A stretch of DNA of 64,000 bases from Desulfatibacillum sp. (GTDB taxonomy: Bacteria > Desulfobacterota > Desulfobacteria > Desulfobacterales > Desulfatibacillaceae): positions 24,547-88,546 of the forward strand of contig JAEINP010000016.1 of NCBI GenBank assembly GCA_016342355.1. The letters are read 5' to 3'. The position numbers were made by a program, and so were the translations under genes. This document shows, piece after piece, positions 34,473 to 43,356 of the stretch (positions within the stretch are counted from its first letter, which is position 1; the number at the start of each line of letters is the position of its first letter). Under the pieces are notes generated by a model that made no database searches, was not told where the DNA came from, and was given only the letters and a program-made list of their open reading frames with translations.

Positions 34473-34896
34473 TATACTCGTGGTGGATGATGAAGAGGAC
34501 TTTGTGGAAATGTTCTCCATGCGTCTGGAAGAGATGGGAGAAATCGTCAAGGGCGTGCACAGCGGACAGGAATGCCTGGACATCCTTGCCCAGGCCGATG
34601 TGGATGTGGTTATCCTGGACATCAAGATGCCCGGCATGGACGGTATCGAAACCCTGCGGGAAATCAAACGCAGGAATCCCATTGTGGAGGTTATCCTGCT
34701 TACCGGCCATGGCACTACCGACACAGCCGTGGAAGGCATGAAGCTGGGAGCCTTTGACTATTTGAACAAACCCGCAGACTTCAGGGAACTCATGGAAAAA
34801 CTGGAAGGCGCCAGAAAACGCAAGGCAGAGCAGGAGGAAAGAATTCGCAAGGCGGAGTCGCGCACTCTCATGCGCAAGACTGGAAATTTATTCTGA
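34453..34896 (+). CDS. Single-domain response regulator
   Basis: A 147-residue receiver with D12/D13, D56 in VVILDIKMPGMDG, T in LLTGHGT and K in LNKPAD, plus the basic tail KRKAEQEERIRKAESRTLM also seen at 22308 and 30535. AAAGGAGAG precedes ATG 34453. It overlaps the REC-kinase gene by 20 bases and is its likely target. It ends the long plus-strand operon (28348-34896) and overlaps the convergent diguanylate cyclase gene by nine bases. Confidence 0.92.
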   Translation: MVRVPINILVVDDEEDFVEMFSMRLEEMGEIVKGVHSGQECLDILAQADVDVVILDIKMPGMDGIETLREIKRRNPIVEVILLTGHGTTDTAVEGMKLGAFDYLNKPADFRELMEKLEGARKRKAEQEERIRKAESRTLMRKTGNLF

Positions 34897-35637
34897 GTTT
34901 TCACTCACCACCCGATTGCGTCCCTTCTGTTTAGCCATATATAGACGCCGGTCAGCCAAGGCAACGAGGCTGCCGGCGTCATTAGGCTGGCCGTCCTGGT
35001 CCTGGCGCAGGGCCACTCCCGCGCTTACTGTGACGGGAATAGGCAGTCCGGCCTCTTGCAAGGGATTCTCTTCCACTGCTATGCGCAGCCGATCTATGAT
35101 CTCATGGGCTTCTTCCAGGCGGGTTCCGGGCATGACCGCCAGGATTTCCTCCCCTCCATACCGGATGAGCACGTCTTCCGTTCGCAGGGAGGTGCGGAAT
35201 ATGGCGCTCACGTGACGGAGAACCTTGTCCCCCACGGGATGGCCGTAAGTGTCGTTGACGCACTTGAAATGATCCAGATCCAACATGGCCGCGCACAAGG
35301 GAGACCCCCGGCGGCTGGACCGGGCGATTTCCTCATTCAAACGCACCCTCCCGAACCGCCGGTTATACAGGCCCGTCAATTCGTCATAGGCCGCCAACTG
35401 GCGCAGGCGATGATACATGCTGAGGTTTTCAGAAGCAGCCAAAAAGTTTTTTCTGGCCATAGTCCTGGCATCCTCGCTTATAGGCATTCCATCTGTGGGG
35501 ACCCAGGTCATGACCAGCACCCCGGTTTCTCCGTTCGGTCGGCACGTGTCCACAAACAGCACCTTTTCGTACTCCAGGATGGCTGCCAAATTATTTTCAG
35601 TGGCCTCCAGGGACAGGAGATTGATATTGGATTTCAT
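34888..35637 (-). CDS. Diguanylate cyclase (GGDEF domain)
   Basis: A 249-residue protein with an uncharacterised N-terminal part (1-85) and a C-terminal GGDEF domain that makes cyclic di-GMP. The active loop reads RYGGEEI, a functional variant of GGEEF. RTED five residues before the loop is a standard RxxD inhibitory site, so product feedback is expected. LDLDHFKCVNDTYGHPVGD is the metal and GTP region. I chose ATG 35637 because a sigma-54-type promoter lies at 35714-35730; starting at 35718 would put the start inside the promoter. It may turn the local nutrient signal into a motility or attachment decision. Confidence 0.9.
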   Translation of the reverse strand: MKSNINLLSLEATENNLAAILEYEKVLFVDTCRPNGETGVLVMTWVPTDGMPISEDARTMARKNFLAASENLSMYHRLRQLAAYDELTGLYNRRFGRVRLNEEIARSSRRGSPLCAAMLDLDHFKCVNDTYGHPVGDKVLRHVSAIFRTSLRTEDVLIRYGGEEILAVMPGTRLEEAHEIIDRLRIAVEENPLQEAGLPIPVTVSAGVALRQDQDGQPNDAGSLVALADRRLYMAKQKGRNRVVSENSE

Positions 35638-35713
35638 AATTTTTCTGTCGCTCCTTGCTATGCATTTCTTTCCATCCGCGATTCCTGCAAAATCCTGGAT
35701 AATGTTTGCATAG

Positions 35714-35730
35714 AGCAAGCTGCGTGCCAG
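35714..35730 (-). promoter_or_regulatory. Near-consensus sigma-54 promoter of the diguanylate cyclase gene
   Basis: On the minus strand CTGGCACGCAGCTTGCT matches the sigma-54 consensus YTGGCACGRNNNTTGCW at every defined position but one. It lies 77 bases before the start at 35637. Confidence 0.82.
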
Positions 35731-35873
35731 TTTTAGGCAAGCTAATTGGATTTAGGCGGAAGCACAACCATAGGAATTAACCATCTGATTTATTGCCATA
35801 TTATTTGATGGGAAAATATCAAAAATTCGGGCGTCGCCAGTGCCCTGTCTCCCTGCCCGACACGGCCCTTTGG

Positions 35874-35899
35874 CAGGGTGTAAAATTTTACGACACCTG
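35874..35899. promoter_or_regulatory. Imperfect palindrome, candidate activator site
   Basis: The core GTAAAATTTTAC (35880-35891) is a perfect palindrome, and the flanks CAGG(G)TG and (G)ACACCTG extend the symmetry to 26 bases with one mismatch. It resembles the GTGTAAA-N5-TTTACAC dyad at 28179-28197 and lies about 150 bases upstream of the sigma-54 promoter of the diguanylate cyclase. Confidence 0.5.
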
Positions 35900-36094
35900 A
35901 AAGGCTGTTATTCCATTCACAGAGAGTGTGGAGATCAAACGACCCGGCTTAGCTCTTTATGATTTTTCCCTCGTCCATTGCGGCGGACTGGTTTTGCAAT
36001 GTGCGAAACCAAGGACCCAAAACAATTCTGAAATCATTACAAACTACATAATATCAATAAGTTAAACTTTTTACAAAAAACTAAAAAATTTTTC

Positions 36095-36122
36095 TAAAGT
36101 TGGGCGGGAGATGTGCCGATAT
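36095..36122 (+). promoter_or_regulatory. Sigma-28 (FliA) type flagellar promoter
   Basis: TAAAGTTG (36095-36102) and GCCGATAT (36115-36122) match TAAAGTTT and GCCGATAA at seven of eight positions each, with a 12-base spacer against the usual 11. It lies 73 bases before the FliD-like gene. Confidence 0.75.
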
Positions 36123-36194
36123 ATTATAGGGAGATTGTTTCTTTCCCAAAGGGTTCGTGAATCAGCAATCCTCACTTTGTAGTGGAGGTGCTCT

Positions 36195-37487
36195 ATGAAT
36201 ATCACAGGGACCTATAGTAATTACCTTACCATGAGCAGTCTTCTGGCCCCCCTGGGCTCCACCAATTCGGGCGCCGCCATTTCCAACCTGTTTTCCTCGG
36301 TAATGACCCAACTCCAGGACCAACTGGAACAGGTGGCATTTTCCCAGGAATCCAGCAAGGCTTTGTCCAGTCTTTACATAGGGACAGCAGACCTGGCCGC
36401 CAAGGCAGGGGTTTTAACCTTGGGGGATTACGGGTCCGTGTTTTTTGACCGGACAGCGGCATCCTCCGATGCCAACGTGCTTACGGCCCAGGCCCGAAAC
36501 GCCTATTCCACAGAATCGGGCGCCGCCATCGAGGAGTACGCGATCACGGTGGAAAATTTGGCCTCCGGCCAGAAAAACACGGGAACGGAACTGGCTAATG
36601 CTGAAGCCACCGCCGTGGACCAGGGGATCGACCGGTTCAAGCTGATCATCGAGGATACGGAATACCTGTTGGAAGTGAAGGTGGATACCGGCGAAACCAA
36701 TTACAAAGTGCTGGGTAAGATTGCCGAAGCCATCAACGCAAACGGCCTGGGCGTGACCGCCCAGGTGACAAGCGGTAACACAGCGGGCACAAGCGCCCTC
36801 CAAATAACCGCAGACCAGACCGGCAGCGCCGGAGCCTTTCTCCTGGCGGACGTGACAGGCAACGCCATTGCCGCCACCGGCGCCAACACCGCCACCCTGG
36901 AAGCCCGGGACAGCGCCTACACCGTAAATGGAGAAGCCTTCACATCCTCATACAATAATGTATACCTGGACGGAGGTAAAGTCGCTGTAGGCCTCTATGG
37001 AACCGGAGAGGCCACCCTGAGTGTGGGACCGGACACAAACAAGGCCGCTGGGGCGGCCCAGGCCTTTGTGAATGAACTCAATGTGTTCATGGAGTATTTA
37101 AAGAATAATGAAAATTATATTCAGGGTAGTATCCTGAACTCCCTGACTTCATTCATTGGGGATAAATCGAGGGAATTGCAGGCTTACGGGATCACCCAGG
37201 ACGGGAATGGCTATCTGCAGATGGACGTTAGCGCCCTGAACCAAGGCGCGGCGAAAAACCTGGAAGGGCTGCAGGACCTGTTTGCCGGAGTGGATGGCTT
37301 GGCCGCACGCACCGCCACCCTGACCAGCCAAATCTCTTCCAATCTTCCTTTGACTTACGCCAAGGAAGCATCAAGCCTGATAGAATCAGACCTGTTCGGC
37401 ATGGGGACCTACAACTCCTCGTCCTTTATCATGCAAAGCCTGCTTCTGGACCAGATCCAGGGCACCGTGGTAAACACCTACGCATGA
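36195..37487 (+). CDS. FliD-like flagellar hook-associated/filament-cap protein
   Basis: A 430-residue protein without signal peptide. It has features of FliD (HAP2): an N-terminal helical region, YAITVENLASGQKNTGTEL like the FliD D2 entry motif, the FKLIIEDTEYLLEVKVDTG/VLGKIAEAINANGLGVTAQV unit seen in flagellar hook proteins, and a C-terminal helical segment with AAQAFVNELNVFMEYLKNN. It is shorter than many FliD proteins and stands alone rather than in a flagellar operon. GGAGG precedes the ATG. The sigma-28-type promoter just upstream supports a late flagellar role. Confidence 0.7.
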   Translation: MNITGTYSNYLTMSSLLAPLGSTNSGAAISNLFSSVMTQLQDQLEQVAFSQESSKALSSLYIGTADLAAKAGVLTLGDYGSVFFDRTAASSDANVLTAQARNAYSTESGAAIEEYAITVENLASGQKNTGTELANAEATAVDQGIDRFKLIIEDTEYLLEVKVDTGETNYKVLGKIAEAINANGLGVTAQVTSGNTAGTSALQITADQTGSAGAFLLADVTGNAIAATGANTATLEARDSAYTVNGEAFTSSYNNVYLDGGKVAVGLYGTGEATLSVGPDTNKAAGAAQAFVNELNVFMEYLKNNENYIQGSILNSLTSFIGDKSRELQAYGITQDGNGYLQMDVSALNQGAAKNLEGLQDLFAGVDGLAARTATLTSQISSNLPLTYAKEASSLIESDLFGMGTYNSSSFIMQSLLLDQIQGTVVNTYA

Positions 37488-37509
37488 GGATGGGCCCAAG
37501 GGCCCATCC
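37488..37509. other. Perfect 10-bp hairpin after the FliD-like gene
   Basis: GGATGGGCCC (37488-37497) pairs with GGGCCCATCC (37500-37509). It starts directly after the stop codon. No T-run follows, so it may stabilise the 3' end or act as a weak terminator between convergent genes. Confidence 0.55.
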
Positions 37510-37531
37510 CGATTAATAATGGGCTGACTAC

Positions 37532-37717
37532 TTATAGTTTAACCCAGATGTCCGCCTCGTTCCCGCACTGGGTGCAGGTGGCGTGGCCCTTTTGCTTGCC
37601 GTCTTCCTCGGGGCTTTCCTCCACTTCCACCAAAGAGCAGGTGATGATCATTTCGGCTTCGTTGCCGCAGTTTTCGCACTTGCAAACCTGTTTGAATTTC
37701 TTTGTCTTTTCAGCCAT
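37532..37717 (-). CDS. Small zinc-ribbon protein (61 residues)
   Basis: Two CxxC knuckles, CENCG (14-18) and CTQCG (48-52), are separated by about 30 residues, typical of a single zinc ribbon. A further cysteine lies at 27. The consensus TAAGGAGG ribosome site before the ATG supports a real gene. It sits 10 bases after the AI-2E-family gene on the same strand, so the two are co-transcribed. Function unknown. Confidence 0.75.
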   Translation of the reverse strand: MAEKTKKFKQVCKCENCGNEAEMIITCSLVEVEESPEEDGKQKGHATCTQCGNEADIWVKL

Positions 37718-37727
37718 GCCTTCCTCC

Positions 37728-38828
37728 TTATAGATTTTCGGGCCGACTTTCGGGAGGGGGTTCCCCCTTGCCGGGTCTTTCGTATTTATCCAGCCAAATC
37801 CCCAGGAGCACGTTCACCAGTGTGGCCAGGGGGATGGCAAAGAATAAACCCCAAACCCCCCATATCCCGCCAAAAAAGAGTACTGCTATAATAATAGCCA
37901 CGGGATGGAGATTGACAACCTCGGAAAGAAGCAAAGGCGCCAGAATCTGGCCGTCAAAAATCTGAATGACTCCGTAAGCGGCGACAGCCCAAAGGGCCTT
38001 GGGTTCCATCCCCCACTGAAAAAAGGCAATGAGGCCCACCGGGAAAAACATGACCGTGACTCCGATGTAAGGAAATATGACGGAAAGACCGGTAAACAGA
38101 GACAGGAGCAGGGAGTAGTTGAGGTGCAAGGCCCTGAATACCGCAAAACTGATACCCCAGATAATGAGTATCTCCCAGCCCTTACCCCGGACATAATTGG
38201 AAATCTGCCGGTTTACATCATGCCAGACCGTGGTGGTGAGGGCCATGTCGCTGGGCCGAAACCGGAGCATCCAGTTTAGGATGAATTCCTTGTCCTTGAG
38301 AAAAAAGAAGACCAGAAAAGGCACCAAAACCAAGTAGACCAACAGAGTCACCAACGTGTAAACCGAAGCCACCGAATAGGAGACCACCCGTTTGGCGATG
38401 GTGGACGCAGCCGTGTTGCCCATCTGGAAAATCTCGGCCACTTGGGCTTCGGATATGAATTCGGGATATTGTTGGGGCAGACGCATCAATTGTTTCTGCC
38501 AAGCAGAAAGCATAGCGGGAAGCTGCTGAACTAATTGAAAAATCTGCTTGGATATCTGGGGAAGCAGCCACACCACCATTACAATCATGGCACTTAAAAA
38601 AAACAGAAAAACAATAATCACGCAAGCCAGACGGGGAATTTTTAGCCGCTGCATGCGGGTTACCAGGCCGTCCAGCAAATAGGCGATAATCACACTGGCG
38701 AATACGGGCATGAGCATTTCGCCCAGAAACAAAACGCTAAGAAGCCCTGTGACCAGCATGGCCGCCAAGACCACCATCTGGGGATCGGACAAATAGCGAT
38801 CCATCCAACTTTTGATCATGGAGAGCAT
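37728..38828 (-). CDS. AI-2E family (PerM/TqsA-like) membrane transporter
   Basis: A 366-residue protein with about eight membrane segments. The paired N-terminal helices, the central soluble part (WQKQLMRLPQQYPEFISEAQV), and the C-terminal block SLFTGLSVIFPYIGVTVMFFPVGLIAFFQWG with IQIFDGQILAPLLLSEVVNLHPVAI are the family signature (the latter corresponds to the usual PxLxGxxVxLHP motif). Some members export autoinducer-2, others are Na+/H+ antiporters. It precedes the zinc-ribbon gene. Confidence 0.88.
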   Translation of the reverse strand: MLSMIKSWMDRYLSDPQMVVLAAMLVTGLLSVLFLGEMLMPVFASVIIAYLLDGLVTRMQRLKIPRLACVIIVFLFFLSAMIVMVVWLLPQISKQIFQLVQQLPAMLSAWQKQLMRLPQQYPEFISEAQVAEIFQMGNTAASTIAKRVVSYSVASVYTLVTLLVYLVLVPFLVFFFLKDKEFILNWMLRFRPSDMALTTTVWHDVNRQISNYVRGKGWEILIIWGISFAVFRALHLNYSLLLSLFTGLSVIFPYIGVTVMFFPVGLIAFFQWGMEPKALWAVAAYGVIQIFDGQILAPLLLSEVVNLHPVAIIIAVLFFGGIWGVWGLFFAIPLATLVNVLLGIWLDKYERPGKGEPPPESRPENL

Positions 38829-38896
38829 ATGTTTTCCAATACCTTAAACAATTGTCTTAAACTGAAAAATGTTCCAAGCCTGTCCGAGAGCAAGGA

Positions 38897-39295
38897 TCAA
38901 CGGCCCCACAAAACAATAGTGGCCTGTCTCGGGGAACGAAAACGAATCATAATCTTTTCCATGGCTTCCTTGCGGGTCCCCAGGGTGATGGGGTCCGCCT
39001 CCTCTTCCACGAAGATGGATTTGCCCACGGGAATTTCCACGGATGCTCCTCCCTCGTAAAACACCTTAATCTTAGCCACATAAATGGAAGAGCCCTGAGT
39101 TTGAATCTTGACCTTGCTGGCATGCTTGCCCTGATCATCCACATAAATGTAGCCATTGCCCAACTTGTTCCCTTCTTCGGGCTTGGGGCTGCCCTGGCCA
39201 ATGATGACATAATTTCCTGAATATGCCATGGGAACCATCAGAAAAGCAAACAAACAAGCAGTCAAAACCATTTTCAAAGGCCCTGGTTTTTTCAT
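38897..39295 (-). CDS. Small exported protein
   Basis: From ATG 39295 this is a 132-residue protein with a signal peptide (MKKPGPLKMVLTACLFAFLM, cleavage near AYS). The mature part is mainly beta and ends MIRFRSPRQATIVLWGR. The pattern of SKVKIQTQGSSIYVAKIKVFYEGG then a final xATVxLWG strand is like DUF2541-type proteins, but the match is weak. GGGAG precedes the start. I cannot give a function. Confidence 0.68.
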   Translation of the reverse strand: MKKPGPLKMVLTACLFAFLMVPMAYSGNYVIIGQGSPKPEEGNKLGNGYIYVDDQGKHASKVKIQTQGSSIYVAKIKVFYEGGASVEIPVGKSIFVEEEADPITLGTRKEAMEKIMIRFRSPRQATIVLWGR

Positions 39296-39660
39296 CTTTT
39301 GCTCCCGGTTTTCGTTACGGATTAAGGCACAGGGGAAACAATTCCCCATTGAGACAACAATTGCAAAAGGATAGCAAAAAATCACCGGGGAAGAAAACAA
39401 AAAAGACAGGCGAAATCATCACCATCCCGGAAGAGCGCTCGCCCCGTTAAAAGAATGGGCGATAAAATGGGCGCAACGAATTCACGAAGAAAATTAATGA
39501 GAGCATGGAAATTGGGCAAAACGTTTATGCTGTGGAGGGCGAGGTTACCCGTCGATTGTTGCTTTTCCCTTGTCAAAAGACCGGGAATGCCTTATACAAT
39601 TCGCCTGAGAATCCCATGATATTTTTTGTCTCTTAGTCTTTTGAAATTATTGGAAAGAAT
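39296..39660. other. Intergenic region of about 365 bases
   Basis: It lies between divergent genes and should hold both promoters. I see no clear hairpin, repeat or gene. A 64-codon minus-strand frame (39382-39576) lacks a ribosome site. Confidence 0.5.
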
Positions 39661-41094
39661 ATGAAAGCCAATTGCTATATTCATCCTACAAGGGATGGAG
39701 AATGGGTCTGCCCAGAGTGTGGTAATGCCTTTTGTCCCGACTGCGTGATAAACCGGGAGACGGGAGGATATCACGGCCAGAACCTTCTCAGGTGTTGTCC
39801 GTCGTGCCTGGTTCCCACATCCTGGGTGGGCGTTTCCGGGTCCATGAAACCTTTCTGGAAAAGGATGGACAAATTCTTTACCTATCCCTTTCACGCCAAT
39901 CCCCTGATTCTTCTGGTGACCATCGCCTTTTTTAGTGCGGTATTAAGAGGAATGCCCATGGGCTGGCTCCTGAGGATGTTGTTATCCGCAGCGATGCTCA
40001 ATTATGCTTACCTCGCGCTTCGGAGAACCGCGCAGGGGGATTTGACGCCGCCCAAGATGTACGATGAAGCCCTGACGGCAGGAGTGGGAGCTGTGTTGGC
40101 CCAGGTTGTTCTTTTCATCCTCCTGGGTGTTGCCGGGATTTTTATCGGCGCCCAGTTGGGTGGGGCGGCTATGATAATTTATGGAATTGTGGTCATGTTC
40201 TTTTTGCCGTCCATGCTTATCATACTGGTCATGGATGGTAACCCTTTCCGGGCCATGAATCCTGCTTCATTCATGGCGCTACCCTTCCGGATAGGCGGCG
40301 GCTACTTTATCATGTGGCTGTTTTTGCTGTTTTTAATGTTTGCCCCCGGCTCCCTGCTTTATCTTGTTTCGGAATATGTTCCGACTTTCCTGAATGAGTT
40401 TCTGGATGGTGTGTTCGGCAATTACTATATGCTGGTGGCCTATCATCTGATGGGCTATGTGCTGCTGCAATACCACTCGGAACTGGGTTATGATATCGAC
40501 TATGAAGATATGAAGGATTCGGACAAGGTATCTGTGGTCAAGGCTGATAACCGGGCCACGGAAGCGGCCAAGCATACGGCATTTTTGTTTACTGAAGGAA
40601 AACATGATGAGGCCATCGAATACATCAGCCGCTATCAGGCTCTGGAAGGCGAGTTTTCCCGGGAGCTTTCGGAAAGGTACTTTGCCCTTTTGAAGATAAA
40701 AGGGGAAAAGGACAAGTTGGTGGCTCACGGCCCTATCCTGCTGGATTTATTGGCTGAGAACAACGCCAAGGCCAAGGCCCTGGATGCTTATGGCGTGTGC
40801 ATGGGAGCAGACCCCGGTTTCAGCCCGGAGCCTGGAGCCTTGTTCAAAATCGCAGGCTGGCTTGCAGAAACGGGCAACCCCAAAGGGGCTATCAATGCCT
40901 ATGGCAAGTTCACAAAATCGTTTCCTGACAACCGGGATGTGCCAATAGCCTATTTTCGGGCGGCCCAAATTTTTAACGACAGGCTCATGAACCCTAAAAA
41001 GGCCAAATCCATCCTCACGGGGCTCCTGAAAAAATATCCCGCTCACGATATCGCTCCCAAGGTAAAAAACTACCTGCAGCACATAGGAGGATAA
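39661..41094 (+). CDS. Zinc-finger (B-box-like) membrane protein with C-terminal TPRs
   Basis: A 477-residue protein in three parts. Residues 1-50 form a B-box-like zinc finger (CYIHPTRDGEWVCPECGNAFCPDCV, with more Cys at 45-49). Residues about 75-285 form a membrane domain of five to six helices, Yip1/DUF4013-like in look. Residues about 300-477 are TPR-like helices (ATEAAKHTAFLFTEGKHDEAIEYISRY, AINAYGKFTKSFPDNRDVPIAYFRAA). The TPR part faces the cytoplasm if the zinc finger does. It is convergent with the rhomboid gene, which also carries TPRs. Confidence 0.75.
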   Translation: MKANCYIHPTRDGEWVCPECGNAFCPDCVINRETGGYHGQNLLRCCPSCLVPTSWVGVSGSMKPFWKRMDKFFTYPFHANPLILLVTIAFFSAVLRGMPMGWLLRMLLSAAMLNYAYLALRRTAQGDLTPPKMYDEALTAGVGAVLAQVVLFILLGVAGIFIGAQLGGAAMIIYGIVVMFFLPSMLIILVMDGNPFRAMNPASFMALPFRIGGGYFIMWLFLLFLMFAPGSLLYLVSEYVPTFLNEFLDGVFGNYYMLVAYHLMGYVLLQYHSELGYDIDYEDMKDSDKVSVVKADNRATEAAKHTAFLFTEGKHDEAIEYISRYQALEGEFSRELSERYFALLKIKGEKDKLVAHGPILLDLLAENNAKAKALDAYGVCMGADPGFSPEPGALFKIAGWLAETGNPKGAINAYGKFTKSFPDNRDVPIAYFRAAQIFNDRLMNPKKAKSILTGLLKKYPAHDIAPKVKNYLQHIGG

Positions 41095-41112
41095 CACAGG
41101 GCCAGGGTGATT

Positions 41113-42567
41113 CTATTTTGGACTGCGAGAACGGGCAAAAGCCGCTTCCTGGGACCGGGGATATTTTCTTTCCAGGATCAGGAAACACTTGCCGGCTTTC
41201 TCCTCATTCCCTTTGGTCTCATAGGCTTGCCCCAAGACAAAGAGAGCGGGCGCAATGCCCGGTTCTTCCGGTCTTTGGCGAAGATAGGCGCCCACGATTT
41301 TTTCAGCGTCCTGCAGTCGACCTTGCTTTACAAGGGCCTTGACCACACGCAGATGCACCCCGGCCGGAAGGGCGGGCCTTTTCACAGAGAATCTGTATTC
41401 CCGATATACATCCGCAACCGCCGCGCTGTCGCCGCCCAAGGCAGTCAGCAGCCTGGCCGTGGTTCTGTGGATGGACGGATTTTCAGACTGGCTTTTTTCC
41501 GCAACAAACAGGAGTTTTAACGCTTCCAGGCTGTTTGGTTTGGCCTCCAGGACCGTTTCCAGGATGGGGCGCGCCTTGTTGAAATCCAGAACGCCAATGG
41601 CAGCCCTGGCTTGTTCCAGCAGCGCGGGGGTTTCGTCCGGTTTTTCTTCTTCAAAAAACTCCTTGGCCTTTTGCCCCATGATCTGCTTGTAAACAATGCC
41701 TCCCAGGGCGCCGCCCAACAAGCCTCCGGCGTGGGCCATGTACGCCGTGCTGCTGGGTCCTCCCAGGTAATGGTTAAAAAGCTCCTTGCCCACCCAAAAA
41801 AACAGCAGGATCAAGGCCGGCACTTTGACGTAGTTGAAATAAAACCCCGTGGATAAAAACACGTTAATACGGGTCATGCCGTACAAAACGGCAACGGCGC
41901 CCATAAGGCCGGATATGGCCCCGGACGCGCCCACAAGCGGTATGTGGCTTCCCTGGTTCACAGCCCAGAACAGCAGGCTGGAAAAAACACCCAGGGACAG
42001 ATAAGCCGACAGATAGGCGACCCTTCCCACGCCCATTTCCAGGATACATCCCACAATCCATAAAAAAATCATGTTCCCGATCAGGTGGGATATCCCCCCA
42101 TGCAGGAACATGGAGGTCACGAATGTCACGGGAATGTGCTCTGCCGGGACAAGGGCGTATCGCGCCTGAAAGGATTGGCGACGCAGGTTTTCATACTCTT
42201 GCCGCAGATTTTTCCATGTCTGGTATTGCACGTCGAACGGGGAGATTACTGCGTCTGCGTCAAGAAGCCCCATAAACTCATCATTAGTGATCATGCAATA
42301 ATAAATATAAAAACAGCTTTGTTCGTCTATATCAAAATTTTCAGGGTTAGGCAGAGCTCTTCCGCGAAGATCAAGCCAGTTGATATAAGCATCTCCTTCG
42401 ATGTCCGCCAAGCCCGAATAACAGTAAAAATCAAGAGCCTCCTCATTGATTACGGAGTCGTTCGTCTGGAAGCCAAAAAGGACCACACAGTTGATAACTA
42501 TGAGAAGAATGGTGACGATCGGCGGATTCCTCCAACCGATCTTGCCTTCCAGGGGAATTACAATCAC
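41113..42567 (-). CDS. Rhomboid intramembrane serine protease with TPR tail
   Basis: A 484-residue protein. The rhomboid core shows HGGISHLIGNMIFLW (156-170), the catalytic serine S215 in GASGAISG and the catalytic histidine H279 in AHAGGLLGG. A polar insert of about 110 residues follows the first helix (35-145). Residues about 305-484 are TPR-like repeats in the cytoplasm (ALLEQARAAIGVLDFNKARPIL, ALFVLGQAYETKGNEEKAGKC). Rhomboids cut membrane proteins within the bilayer; substrates are unknown here. It ends 18 bases from the convergent zinc-finger/TPR gene. Confidence 0.93.
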   Translation of the reverse strand: MIVIPLEGKIGWRNPPIVTILLIVINCVVLFGFQTNDSVINEEALDFYCYSGLADIEGDAYINWLDLRGRALPNPENFDIDEQSCFYIYYCMITNDEFMGLLDADAVISPFDVQYQTWKNLRQEYENLRRQSFQARYALVPAEHIPVTFVTSMFLHGGISHLIGNMIFLWIVGCILEMGVGRVAYLSAYLSLGVFSSLLFWAVNQGSHIPLVGASGAISGLMGAVAVLYGMTRINVFLSTGFYFNYVKVPALILLFFWVGKELFNHYLGGPSSTAYMAHAGGLLGGALGGIVYKQIMGQKAKEFFEEEKPDETPALLEQARAAIGVLDFNKARPILETVLEAKPNSLEALKLLFVAEKSQSENPSIHRTTARLLTALGGDSAAVADVYREYRFSVKRPALPAGVHLRVVKALVKQGRLQDAEKIVGAYLRQRPEEPGIAPALFVLGQAYETKGNEEKAGKCFLILERKYPRSQEAAFARSRSPK

Positions 42568-42690
42568 AATGGGCCTCCGGGCTGAATAAGCGGAACATGG
42601 TGCAATAAACGGGCTAATGAATACCCTTCATACAGGAGAATTTGGATACAGGCAAATATTGGGGATCAATAGTATCTTAGGGGTTACCCA

Positions 42691-43356
42691 TTAGCCCATG
42701 ATCACCAGCCCGTAAAGGGGCATGGGGGCGTCGTCCATGGTGGCGTTGGCATTCTTGTCCAGCATGGGCCATCCTGCGGCTGTGGCCAGGGCGCTCACAT
42801 CAATGCCGAAACCGGACATGGAGGGCCTTGCCAGGGTGGGATTCCGGCAAGGGCCGTTTTGGGCCACCACCTGGCAATCCGGCTGGTCCTGGCAAAAAAT
42901 ATTTTTGCAGGAGCCGCCTGCAAAGGCTTTGGCTTTTGAAAAGCCCAGTTCCAGGGCCTTGTATTCCAGGCTTGCTGCAATAGTATGCACTTGGCCCATG
43001 ATTTCGGGAAGCATGGCGGAGAACACTTGGCTTTTAGGGGCGTGCACACGAAAAAACAAGGCGTGGGTATAGTGTTCCAGGTCCTGAAGAAGGGCTTGAG
43101 GCCCTCCTACATAGGGCGGGCAACTGGCGGCGATTCCGTAGTTGGGGCATCCGGGCTTTTTGCACAATGCGGCCAAGTCATCCCGGGTTATAATCCTATG
43201 CGTATCCAGGAGCACCGCGGATTCGGCTCCCAGTTCAATGGCGTGGTTCTGCAGTTTCTCTAAAATGGTCCGGTCCTCATCCTGTGTGATCCATGGGAAG
43301 GGTAAAGGCAAAGCGGGCGCCGGTGGGTGTGGCGTTTTCCGCGCGAATGGTTCCAT
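42691..43356 (-). CDS. DUF2284 metal-binding protein
   Basis: The C-terminal 200 residues are a clear DUF2284 domain: GAESAVLLDTHRIITRD, then CKKPGCPNYGIAASCPP with its conserved cysteines and PYVGG, GGSCKNIFCQDQPDC and CRNP, a likely Fe-S or metal site. The start is uncertain: the domain begins near 43270 where no normal start codon is in frame, and the nearest ATG (43356, given here) or TTG (43311) lies inside the end of the kinase gene. The overlap implies coupling to the kinase at 43277-44518. Role unknown, probably redox related. Confidence 0.75.
   Translation of the reverse strand: MEPFARKTPHPPAPALPLPFPWITQDEDRTILEKLQNHAIELGAESAVLLDTHRIITRDDLAALCKKPGCPNYGIAASCPPYVGGPQALLQDLEHYTHALFFRVHAPKSQVFSAMLPEIMGQVHTIAASLEYKALELGFSKAKAFAGGSCKNIFCQDQPDCQVVAQNGPCRNPTLARPSMSGFGIDVSALATAAGWPMLDKNANATMDDAPMPLYGLVIMG

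Larger units (their letters stand above)
35638..36194. other. Divergent regulatory region of about 560 bases
   Basis: It separates the diguanylate cyclase (minus) from the FliD-like gene (plus). It contains the sigma-54-type promoter, a palindrome at 35874-35899 and the sigma-28-type promoter at 36095-36122. It is AT-rich toward the FliD side. No gene was found in it. Confidence 0.65.
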
